A DNA stretch of 6,295 bases from SIG469 sp964541215. GTDB lineage: Bacteria > Bacillota > Clostridia > Oscillospirales > Oscillospiraceae. The stretch covers positions 1 to 6,295 of the forward strand of contig CAZIPP010000084.1 of the NCBI GenBank assembly GCA_964541215.1. The letters run 5' to 3'. The notes beneath the pieces were generated by a model. That model was not told the origin of the DNA. It saw only the letters and a list, made by a program, of their open reading frames with translations, and did no database searches. A program made the position numbers and the translations under genes. Below are positions 1 through 4,936 of the stretch, piece after piece (the stretch's first letter is position 1; the number at the start of each line of letters is the position of its first letter).

Positions 1-48
1 TGGTCTTTATTCGCTGACTTTGTCAGCGAACTCTACGAGGTTTTTTGA
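1..48 (+). CDS. Possible C-terminal tail of an upstream gene (partial)
   Basis: Frame 1 is open from the window edge to a TGA at 46-48 and would encode WSLFADFVSELYEVF. The reading is plausible because an intrinsic terminator begins nine bases after the stop, as expected at the end of a gene. Only 15 codons are visible, no family can be assigned, and a short open stretch can occur by chance. A perfect 9-bp inverted repeat (10-18 with 22-30) lies inside it, so the stretch could equally be non-coding. Confidence 0.25.
   Translation, partial: WSLFADFVSELYEVF
10..30. repeat. Perfect inverted repeat with 3-base loop
   Basis: TTCGCTGAC (10-18) and GTCAGCGAA (22-30) are exact reverse complements around a TTT loop. 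No T-run follows directly; the six-T run at 41-46 is ten bases further on, too far for a normal intrinsic terminator. It may be an RNA 3'-end structure or a chance palindrome within the tail of an upstream gene. Confidence 0.5.
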
Positions 49-56
49 CAGTCTCC

Positions 57-86
57 AAAAAGGTCGGTGAAAACCGACCTTTTTTG
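57..86 (+). terminator. Rho-independent terminator of the upstream transcript
   Basis: The stem AGGTCGGT (61-68) pairs with ACCGACCT (73-80) around a GAAA tetraloop of the stabilising GNRA class, followed by a run of Ts. Four As at 57-60 can extend the stem against 81-84. It isolates the flavodoxin unit from upstream transcription, so that unit needs its own promoter, which begins just downstream. Confidence 0.88.
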
Positions 87-98
87 TTTGGTCTGTTT

Positions 99-132
99 CA
101 AAAAATACAACACCGACCAATTACTGCAACTT
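99..132 (+). promoter_or_regulatory. Operator copy 1, direct repeat of TRCAAC half-sites
   Basis: This stretch aligns without gaps to 2528-2561 with 28 of 34 bases identical; the differences are at 101, 107, 115, 118, 121 and 124. It holds two half-sites in the same orientation, TACAAC (106-111) and TGCAAC (125-130), 19 bp apart, so they face nearly the same side of the helix. Direct repeats about two helical turns apart, with the inner one touching the -35 box, are typical of AraC-family activator sites. The AraC-type regulator at 5037-6293 is the likely binder; that link is inferred from proximity. Confidence 0.65.
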
Positions 133-160
133 GCCTGGTTTCTTATACCTTTGATATACT
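131..160 (+). promoter_or_regulatory. Promoter of the flavodoxin unit
   Basis: A weak -35 box TTGCCT (131-136) and a good -10 box TATACT (155-160) are separated by 18 bp. Transcription would start near 167, leaving a leader of about 30 bases before the ATG at 199. The -35 begins directly after the inner operator half-site, at the same relative place as in the second promoter, as expected for an activator-dependent promoter. Confidence 0.6.
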
Positions 161-198
161 GGAAACGTGAAAAATAACACCTGAAAGGAAGAACAGAT

Positions 199-1161
199 AT
201 GAGCAAGTACAAAGCGGCAGTACTGTATTCCTCCATAACCGGCAATACCGAGAAAATAGCCCAGGCTTTTGCCGAAGTCTTTACGGAATACAATATCGAG
301 CCTACACTTATCAAACTGGAAGGCAATTATCTGGGCGAGCAGATGGATTTCAATGAACATGATTATGATTTCTTCTGCGTCGGCACCCCCGTCATTGCCT
401 CCATCCCCTATCACGATCTTTACATCCACTTTGGTGCACAGGACGACTATGGTCGCCGCAGCATCGGCGGTCAGCAGGGTCCCGGCAGCCATCCCGGTCT
501 GCCCGGAGCTGAAGGCGGTCCCGGCACCAACACCGATACCAGCATGCAGAATCATCAGGCAGCCGGCATGCCCGGTCCCGGTGGTCCTCCTATGGGCGGT
601 CCCGGTGGTCCCGGAGGTGGCCCCGGCGGTCCCGGTGGTGGACCCGGTGGTCCCGGTGGAGGCATGATGAGCATGGATGCCGGCAATCAGCACCGTATCG
701 CATTCTGCACCTACGGCGGTTTCGGCGAAGGCCCCACTGAAGCAACTGCTTCTCTGGAACTCATTAAGGAACTGTTCCAGGGTCAGAACTTCGTTGGTTT
801 CTTTGCCTGCCCCGGCAAGATCATGTACTGGGATTCCTCCAAGAAGATTTCCGAAGCTCTTCAGATCAACCAGTATCGCGCTCAGGAGCTTATCGTTCGC
901 TACATTGCCGATCCCAAGGGCGAATACTTCAAGGATTACTCCCCCGAGATCATGGCCATGTTCGAGGAAGCTTCCAAGGAAACCATCGAAGACAGCTACG
1001 CCGAAGATCCCGGCTTCTGGATCCATGACCTGCAGTCCCGCCCCAACGACAGAGACATCTATCAGGCCAAGGCATTCCTGAAGGACATCATCGAAGACTA
1101 CTATCTCAGTGAAAGCGGTGAACCCAGAAAGCCCAGCTCTGTTTACTGGTCCATCAACTAA
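199..1161 (+). CDS. Flavodoxin-fold protein with an internal Gly/Pro-rich insert (flavodoxin A)
   Basis: A 320-residue cytosolic protein with a flavodoxin-like fold, expected to bind FMN and carry electrons or act in a flavin-dependent reaction. The N-terminus has strand AAVLYS followed by the phosphate-binding loop SSITGNTE (residues 11-18). The second flavin-contact loop is VGTPVIASIPY, and the third is TYGGFGEGP (171-179). A conserved FACPGK with Cys204 and a C-terminal FWIHDLQSRPNDRD block are shared with the next gene, so the two are tandem paralogs. Unlike its paralog it has about 70 extra residues (roughly 90-160) between the second and third flavin loops; residues 123-155 are only Gly, Pro and Met, ending in three PGGPGGG heptads. 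No signal peptide or membrane segment is visible. The ATG at 199 follows GGAAG (187-191) at 7 bases. At twice the length of a simple flavodoxin it is not a classical one; the redox partner is unknown. Confidence 0.85.
   Translation: MSKYKAAVLYSSITGNTEKIAQAFAEVFTEYNIEPTLIKLEGNYLGEQMDFNEHDYDFFCVGTPVIASIPYHDLYIHFGAQDDYGRRSIGGQQGPGSHPGLPGAEGGPGTNTDTSMQNHQAAGMPGPGGPPMGGPGGPGGGPGGPGGGPGGPGGGMMSMDAGNQHRIAFCTYGGFGEGPTEATASLELIKELFQGQNFVGFFACPGKIMYWDSSKKISEALQINQYRAQELIVRYIADPKGEYFKDYSPEIMAMFEEASKETIEDSYAEDPGFWIHDLQSRPNDRDIYQAKAFLKDIIEDYYLSESGEPRKPSSVYWSIN
601..663 (+). repeat. Three tandem 21-bp units encoding PGGPGGG
   Basis: Three in-frame 21-bp units (601-621, 622-642, 643-663) each encode exactly PGGPGGG. 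They differ from one another only at silent third positions of glycine codons (GGT, GGC or GGA). The identical peptide with drifted codons suggests that the heptad is kept by selection or codon drift after an old expansion, rather than being a very recent slippage event. Confidence 0.9.
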
Positions 1162-1197
1162 TTCCAAATCCGATGAAAGGAGACATTGTGATCTGAT

Positions 1198-2016
1198 ATG
1201 AAAGCACTTATTATTTACACTTCCATAACTAACAACACCGAAATGGTTGCAAAGACTCTTGGCGCGGAAATGGAAAAGTATAACATCACCGTTGATTATG
1301 CCAAGGTTCTGCCCAAATACAAGGGCGGCCAAATACCTGAATACTATGTAGAGGATTATGACTTCCTGGCTATCGGCTGCCCCATCATTGCAGCTCTGCC
1401 CTACAACAACTTTAACTATTGCGTAGGCGAGCAGGAAGACTATAAGACCCGCAACGTCCGCTTCCTCCACAGAGAAAACGCCGAGGATAAACCCCGCTAC
1501 GGCATTTCCTTCACCACCTACGGCGGCACCGGCAACGGCCCCAGAGAGTGTATCGCCACTCTGGAGATCCAGAAAAACTATCTCCGCCGCTACGGCTTTA
1601 CCCCCGTTGGCGAATTTGCCTGCTGCGGCAAAGAGCTTCGCCACAACTCCGTCGACAATCTTGGCGGCATGCTGAAGATGAACATCCCCGATGCGCAGGC
1701 TCTCATGTCCCGTTTCAAGGAAAATCCCGATGACGAAGAATTCAAGTCCATGGATCCCAAGATGATCGAGACCCTGAAAGAGCTTTCCTCCGTCAAGGAT
1801 GAAGACAGCTTTGGCAGCGCTCTGTTCAAAGAAAACGATCCTCTTGGTATCGGCAAGCCCGGCCAGAGCTTCTGGCACTATGATATGCAGATCCGTCCTC
1901 ACGAAAGAGATCTGCAGAAGTGCGCATATTTCATGGACAATATCCTTGAAATGTACATTGGTGCTCCCGACGGTAAGACCAGAAAGGTCGGCGCCATTTA
2001 CCGCAATATTTGCTAG
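1198..2016 (+). CDS. Flavodoxin-fold protein without the insert (flavodoxin B)
   Basis: A 272-residue cytosolic flavodoxin-like protein, paralogous to the preceding gene along its whole length. The phosphate loop reads TSITNNTE (residues 8-15), where the usual TGNT glycine is replaced by asparagine (Asn12). The second loop is IGCPIIAALPY and the third TTYGGTGNGP (106-115). FACCGK (140-145) holds the shared Cys142 plus an additional Cys143. The C-terminal FWHYDMQIRPHERD block matches FWIHDLQSRPNDRD of flavodoxin A. About 16 ordinary residues occupy the place where A carries its Gly/Pro insert. The gene starts 36 bases after A, so co-transcription is expected. ATG 1198 is the only in-frame start after the TGA at 1189, although AAAGGAG (1176-1182) lies an unusually long 15 bases away. 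FMN binding is expected from the family but not proven, and the loop change may alter affinity. Confidence 0.82.
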   Translation: MKALIIYTSITNNTEMVAKTLGAEMEKYNITVDYAKVLPKYKGGQIPEYYVEDYDFLAIGCPIIAALPYNNFNYCVGEQEDYKTRNVRFLHRENAEDKPRYGISFTTYGGTGNGPRECIATLEIQKNYLRRYGFTPVGEFACCGKELRHNSVDNLGGMLKMNIPDAQALMSRFKENPDDEEFKSMDPKMIETLKELSSVKDEDSFGSALFKENDPLGIGKPGQSFWHYDMQIRPHERDLQKCAYFMDNILEMYIGAPDGKTRKVGAIYRNIC

Positions 2017-2030
2017 TTAAGTGATATCGA

Positions 2031-2069
2031 AAGGGTCTGCTGTATCAGCCTGGCAGCAGACCCTTTTTT
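2031..2069 (+). terminator. Strong intrinsic terminator or attenuator between flavodoxin B and the small beta protein
   Basis: A 12-bp perfect stem, AAGGGTCTGCTG (2031-2042) with CAGCAGACCCTT (2054-2065), has an 11-base loop and a run of six Ts (2064-2069). It has full terminator architecture. Only 21 bases separate it from the next ATG and no promoter is visible there, so the downstream gene most likely depends on read-through and the hairpin would set a lower expression level for it. Confidence 0.88.
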
Positions 2070-2090
2070 ATAACTGAAAGGAAGTAGAAT

Positions 2091-2486
2091 ATGTACGGAA
2101 TTTATAAAATGATAATGTCTACCCCCAGAGGCGACACAGATAACTATCTGTCTATCGCGGAGGACGGCGTTGCTGTTATCTCCGGCATGGGTATCGGTCA
2201 GGGTTCTGATGTTGCCATCGACGGCAGCAAGGTCAGCTTTTCCTGCAGTGTCGGCCCCGGAATGTGGGCTTTCACTCTCAACATTGTTGACGGCGTTATT
2301 GAAGGTTCTGCCAAACACGGCGAACTGGACGACACCGCTCCCATCAAAGGTGAAAAGACTGACATGAACTATGACGCAGCTGTTGCAGCTGCTGCAAATT
2401 TCCAGGGTCCTGCCGGCAGCGGCGGTGACCATGGTGGTCCTGGTGGTCCTCCTCCCGGAATGGGCGGACCTCCTCCTGCTCAGTAA
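2091..2486 (+). CDS. Small beta-strand-rich protein with Gly/Pro-rich tail (function unknown)
   Basis: A 131-residue protein without signal peptide or membrane segment. Residues 1-90 alternate short beta strands with turns: STPRGD near 10-15, EDG at 24-26, IDGSKVSFS at 43-51, then LNIVDGVIEGSAKHGE at 63-78. This repeated 'IDG-x-V' and 'V-DG-x-I-x-G' pattern resembles small calycin-like beta-barrel domains found in anaerobes; I cannot name a family. After a short alanine-rich stretch (97-102) comes a Gly/Pro/Met tail, residues 106-131, ending GGPGGPPPGMGGPPPAQ. The ATG follows CTGAAAGGAAG, an 11-base leader identical to that of flavodoxin A, so translation should be efficient. It lies directly after a strong hairpin terminator. 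A likely distant relative is the gene at 4340. Possible roles include a ligand-binding subunit or a scaffold, but nothing in the sequence decides. Confidence 0.75.
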   Translation: MYGIYKMIMSTPRGDTDNYLSIAEDGVAVISGMGIGQGSDVAIDGSKVSFSCSVGPGMWAFTLNIVDGVIEGSAKHGELDDTAPIKGEKTDMNYDAAVAAAANFQGPAGSGGDHGGPGGPPPGMGGPPPAQ

Positions 2487-2497
2487 TCAACTTGATA

Positions 2498-2527
2498 AGA
2501 GAGTGCCGTTTATATATGGCACTCTCT
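2498..2527. repeat. Hairpin without a T-run after the small beta gene
   Basis: AGAGAGTGCC (2498-2507) pairs perfectly with GGCACTCTCT (2518-2527) around a 10-base AT-rich loop. No T-run follows on either strand, so it is not a canonical Rho-independent terminator. It begins 11 bases after the stop of the small beta gene and ends one base before operator copy 2. It may protect the mRNA 3' end, act as a weak terminator, or help insulate the next promoter. Confidence 0.7.
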
Positions 2528-2561
2528 CAGAAAATGCAACACCAACAAAATAATGCAACTT
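2528..2561 (+). promoter_or_regulatory. Operator copy 2, direct repeat of TGCAAC half-sites
   Basis: The second copy of the operator seen at 99-132, with 28 of 34 bases identical in ungapped alignment. Both half-sites here are perfect TGCAAC (2535-2540 and 2554-2559), again 19 bp apart and within similar A-rich flanks (AAAATGCAAC and ATAATGCAAC). The inner half-site touches the -35 box of the lipoprotein promoter, matching copy 1. This places the lipoprotein and flavodoxin units under the same inferred AraC-type regulator. Confidence 0.67.
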
Positions 2562-2588
2562 TAACGATATTCTGTTTGTGACTATAAT
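2560..2588 (+). promoter_or_regulatory. Promoter of the lipoprotein unit
   Basis: A poor -35 box TTTAAC (2560-2565) is followed after 17 bp by a consensus -10 box TATAAT (2583-2588). Transcription would begin near 2595, about 37 bases before the ATG at 2632. A perfect -10 with a weak -35 next to an operator half-site suits activation by a protein contacting RNA polymerase. Confidence 0.72.
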
Positions 2589-2613
2589 TGAAGTTGGATC
2601 AATTCAAATTATA
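2583..2613. repeat. Near-perfect inverted repeat overlapping the -10 box
   Basis: TATAATTGAA (2583-2592) and TTCAAATTATA (2603-2613) are reverse complements apart from one extra base, with a 10-base centre. The left arm contains the -10 box and the right arm ends six bases before the ribosome-binding site. The left arm would lie upstream of the inferred start point, so it is more likely a DNA-level element, possibly a repressor site, than an RNA hairpin. It may also be chance in AT-rich promoter DNA. Confidence 0.4.
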
Positions 2614-2631
2614 GCTCGAAAGGAGATAAAA

Positions 2632-4338
2632 ATGAAAAAGACATTAACCCTGCTTCTTGTGCTGTGCATGCTGTTTAGCCTGATTGCCGGCTGTGCAAAA
2701 GAAGCCGAATCCGCAGTTGAAAGCTCTGCACCCGCTGCAGAAGAAAGCGCACAGGTTGAAGATGCTCCTGCTATCGAGGAAACCGAGCCCGCCGAAGAAC
2801 CCGCCGTTGAAGAAACTCCCGCAGAACATGACTATACCGCACAGCTTCCCCTGTGCGAAGAAAGAGGTACCATAACCGCTCTTGCAAAGAACGTAAACCT
2901 GATGGGACCTTTGGCTGACCTCAATATCACCGAGTACGGTCAGTTTGACTATTGGGATGATCTTACCGAAATGACCAATGTGGAAGTGGATTTCAAGTAC
3001 TTCTCTTTCATGGCTTGGTCTGAACAGTATAACCTGTTTATTGCAGCCGGCGATTACACCGATTTTGTCGTTGGCGGCGATTATTCCAGCGGTCTGCTGG
3101 CAGGTGTTGAAGACGAATACATCCGCGACCTGAGCAGCATTATTGAAGAATATGCTCCCAACTACTACAACCGCGTTGTGGATCTTGGTTATGAAGAAAA
3201 GGTCAAAACCGACGGTTACTGGCTTACCATCAATTCTTTCTATGATGAATACCGCGAAAATCAGGGTATGCTCATCCGCAAGGACTGGCTGGACGAACTG
3301 GGCATGGATATCCCCCAGACCTGGGACGAGTTCTATGAAGTTCTGCTGGCCTTCAAGACAGAATATGATCCATTCAAGGTTATCGACATCAACTCCGAAT
3401 GCTCCATGACCAACTTTGGTGGATTTGATTTCCCCTACTATTCCGTTGCCATGGGCAGCCTGCCCTATTATCAGGTAGACGGCGTTGTCCGCTGCTCCAT
3501 TATTGAAGACTGCTATAAGGAATATCTGCAGACTCTGAAGCAGTATTACGATGACGGCATCATCGAAAAAGACTTTATGACCCGCAGCTATGATCCCATG
3601 AACAGCCAGTTCAACGGTTGGATCCAGACCAATGATCTTGGTCTTTGGAACGCATCTATCGAAGGCATCTCCACCGTCGAGTCTCTTGAAAAGGACGAAG
3701 GCTTTGAGATCGCTCCTCTGGTAGGCCCCATGGAAAACGAAGGCGATGTAAAGCAGTGTTCCGAGCTGACCATCTCCGACCAGAGTTCTACCATCATCAC
3801 CACCGGCTGTGACGATGACGAGTTGGAACTTGTTATGAAGTGGCTTGACTTCTGGTACACCGACGAGGGCGTACGCCTGTACAACTACGGTCTTGAAGGT
3901 ATCGACTATACGGTTACCGAAAACGGCGTTGAGTTCACCGAAGAGACTGTCAATAACGAATACGGTCTGTCCCTTGACCAGTATCTCCGCTGCCGCACTC
4001 CCTTTGCCAACCTGACCGGCATGTCCATCCGCACCCGCACCGCATCCCAGTATGACGAACTGCAGATGCAGGCATGGGATCTGTGGACCTCCGTTGCCGT
4101 AGACGGTGACAGAGCTATCCCCAGCGGCGCTACCCTCGGTGCTGACGAGGGCGCAGAACGCAGCCAGATCGGCGCTGACATCTGCACCTATGCCGACGAG
4201 AATATTCCTCAGTTCATTATGGGTGAGCTGAACTTTGAAGAAGACTGGGACAACTTCGTACAGACATGTGAAAACATGAATATCGCTCGCTGCATCGAAC
4301 TGACTCAGGAAGCTTACGACGAATATATTGGAGCATAA
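2632..4338 (+). CDS. ABC-type extracellular solute-binding lipoprotein, LplA-like family 1
   Basis: A 568-residue lipoprotein expected to be anchored on the outer face of the membrane and to bind a solute, classically oligosaccharides or related compounds for this family. Residues 1-20 are a signal peptide (MKKT, then a Leu-rich core) ending in the lipobox LIAGC with Cys21. Residues 22 to about 70 form a flexible linker rich in Ala, Glu and Pro. The family blocks are clear: MLIRKDWLDELGMDIPQTWD (213-232) and the C-lobe WLDFWYTDEG (404-413) followed by YNYGLEG. Length fits the larger Gram-positive members. The start is ATG 2632, preceded by AAAGGAG (2619-2625) at 6 bases; an upstream in-frame start at 2578 lies before the -10 box and is rejected. 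No permease or ATPase gene is in the window, so it is either an orphan or its transporter is elsewhere. The ligand cannot be read from the sequence. Confidence 0.93.
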   Translation: MKKTLTLLLVLCMLFSLIAGCAKEAESAVESSAPAAEESAQVEDAPAIEETEPAEEPAVEETPAEHDYTAQLPLCEERGTITALAKNVNLMGPLADLNITEYGQFDYWDDLTEMTNVEVDFKYFSFMAWSEQYNLFIAAGDYTDFVVGGDYSSGLLAGVEDEYIRDLSSIIEEYAPNYYNRVVDLGYEEKVKTDGYWLTINSFYDEYRENQGMLIRKDWLDELGMDIPQTWDEFYEVLLAFKTEYDPFKVIDINSECSMTNFGGFDFPYYSVAMGSLPYYQVDGVVRCSIIEDCYKEYLQTLKQYYDDGIIEKDFMTRSYDPMNSQFNGWIQTNDLGLWNASIEGISTVESLEKDEGFEIAPLVGPMENEGDVKQCSELTISDQSSTIITTGCDDDELELVMKWLDFWYTDEGVRLYNYGLEGIDYTVTENGVEFTEETVNNEYGLSLDQYLRCRTPFANLTGMSIRTRTASQYDELQMQAWDLWTSVAVDGDRAIPSGATLGADEGAERSQIGADICTYADENIPQFIMGELNFEEDWDNFVQTCENMNIARCIELTQEAYDEYIGA

Positions 4339-4339
4339 C

Positions 4340-4892
4340 ATGAAATACAGAATCAATTTTGAGCTTGGACACGGCATCCAAACCAACTATGTTACTCTGG
4401 AAGAAAGCAACGGTCAGCTGACAGGCATTTACGATTCCTGTAACCCCGACTTCGGCGAACCCAAGGTCATAGACGGCGGCGAGATCGTCGGCGATACCAT
4501 GACCGTCCTTGCCCATCCATCAAGAGCACTCTTCAAATTTGAAGGCAAGCTGGATGGCGATAAGTGGGAAGGCGAAATAAGCGTAATTGAAGAAAACGGT
4601 CCTCCTCCCGGAGCTATGCCCGATGGTATGCCTCCCATGGGCGAGATGCCCGGTGGTCCGGACCGGCAAGCCGCCCCATCGGGCTTTGGGCTTGCGGGCA
4701 ACAACGATGGTCCGCATTCTGCTCCGCAGAACCGCCCAANNNNNNNNNNNNNNNNNNNNNNNNNNNNNNNNNNNNNNNNNNNNNNNNNNNNNNNNNNNNN
4801 NNNNNNNNNNNNNNNNNNNNNNNNNNNNNNNNNNNNNNNCCGGCGGTTCCGGCGACTCAAAGATAAAATTCACAGCCGTCAGAGTCGAATAA
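4340..4892 (+). CDS. Small beta-strand-rich protein with Gly/Pro/Met-rich insert, interrupted by the N gap
   Basis: The gene starts one base after the lipoprotein stop, and its ribosome site GGAG (4330-4333) lies inside the lipoprotein gene, so translation is probably coupled. Start ATG 4340 is preferred over an in-frame TTG at 4328, which would place the ribosome site inside the coding region. Residues 1-86 are short strands and turns: YVTLEESNGQLTGI, VIDGGEIVGDTMTV (43-56), then FKFEGKLDGDKWEGEISV. The pattern IDGG-x-I-x-GD followed by F-x-G-x-L-DGD-x-x-x-G parallels the protein at 2091. From residue 87 it becomes Gly/Pro/Met-rich (GPPPGAMPDGMPPMGEMPGG). After the 100-N gap the best continuation is the frame ending GGSGDSKIKFTAVRVE with TAA at 4890-4892, because it completes a last beta strand and stops just before the terminator. 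The frame across the gap is not fixed by the sequence, and the other frame stops at 4900 within the terminator stem. No signal peptide; function unknown. Confidence 0.65.
4661..4739. other. Fold-prone segment of different character at the edge of the gap
   Basis: From 4661 the regular CCC/GGT-type repeat coding gives way to sequence full of self-complementary pieces. These include CCGGCAAGCC (4663-4672) with GGCTTGCGGG (4689-4698, one mismatch), GCCC-CATC-GGGC (4673-4684), CCATCG with CGATGG, and the perfect hairpin TTCTGC-TCC-GCAGAA (4717-4731). It stays open in the gene's frame, so it may be real linker, but it could also be a dispersed repeat or a misassembled contig end. Confidence 0.4.
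4740..4839. other. Assembly gap of 100 Ns
   Basis: Exactly 100 undetermined bases, the conventional size for a gap of unknown length. It falls inside the Gly/Pro-rich part of the gene at 4340, where repeats would readily break an assembly. The missing length and reading frame are therefore unknown. Confidence 0.97.
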
Positions 4893-4896
4893 AACC

Positions 4897-4934
4897 TTAA
4901 GCGGTGGTCAATTACCGGCCACCGCTTAAATTTT
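4897..4934 (+). terminator. Intrinsic terminator of the lipoprotein unit
   Basis: An 11-bp perfect stem, TTAAGCGGTGG (4897-4907) with CCACCGCTTAA (4919-4929), has an 11-base loop and is followed by ATTTT. The T-run is short, so termination may be incomplete. It starts four bases after the preferred stop codon of the preceding gene and separates that unit from the regulator gene. Confidence 0.78.
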
Positions 4935-4936
4935 CC

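Noticed and set aside
601..663. CRISPR array or intergenic satellite
   Set aside because: The 21-bp units are in frame within a flavodoxin gene, have no spacers, and vary only at silent positions.
555..665. Collagen-like protein domain
   Set aside because: Collagen needs strict Gly at every third position; the heptad PGGPGGG breaks that period, so a triple helix is not expected.
121..1902. Long minus-strand open frame of about 590 codons
   Set aside because: It lies opposite the two flavodoxin genes and runs across both, covering conserved plus-strand motifs. It mirrors their codon bias, contains repetitive Gly/Thr/Ala opposite the PGG repeat, and shows no recognisable domain or ribosome site.
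2578..2631. Longer start for the lipoprotein at 2578
   Set aside because: It would begin upstream of the TATAAT box and put 18 non-signal residues ahead of a textbook lipoprotein signal peptide. ATG 2632 has an ideal ribosome site.
2644..4386. Long minus-strand open frame of about 580 codons opposite the lipoprotein
   Set aside because: The plus strand encodes an unmistakable solute-binding lipoprotein with signal peptide and family motifs. The antisense frame is explained by its codon bias and has no recognisable family.
4898..4900. Stop codon at 4898-4900 for the second small beta protein
   Set aside because: That frame after the gap reads as basic, structureless residues and ends inside the terminator stem. 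The frame is only assumed from a gap of arbitrary length.
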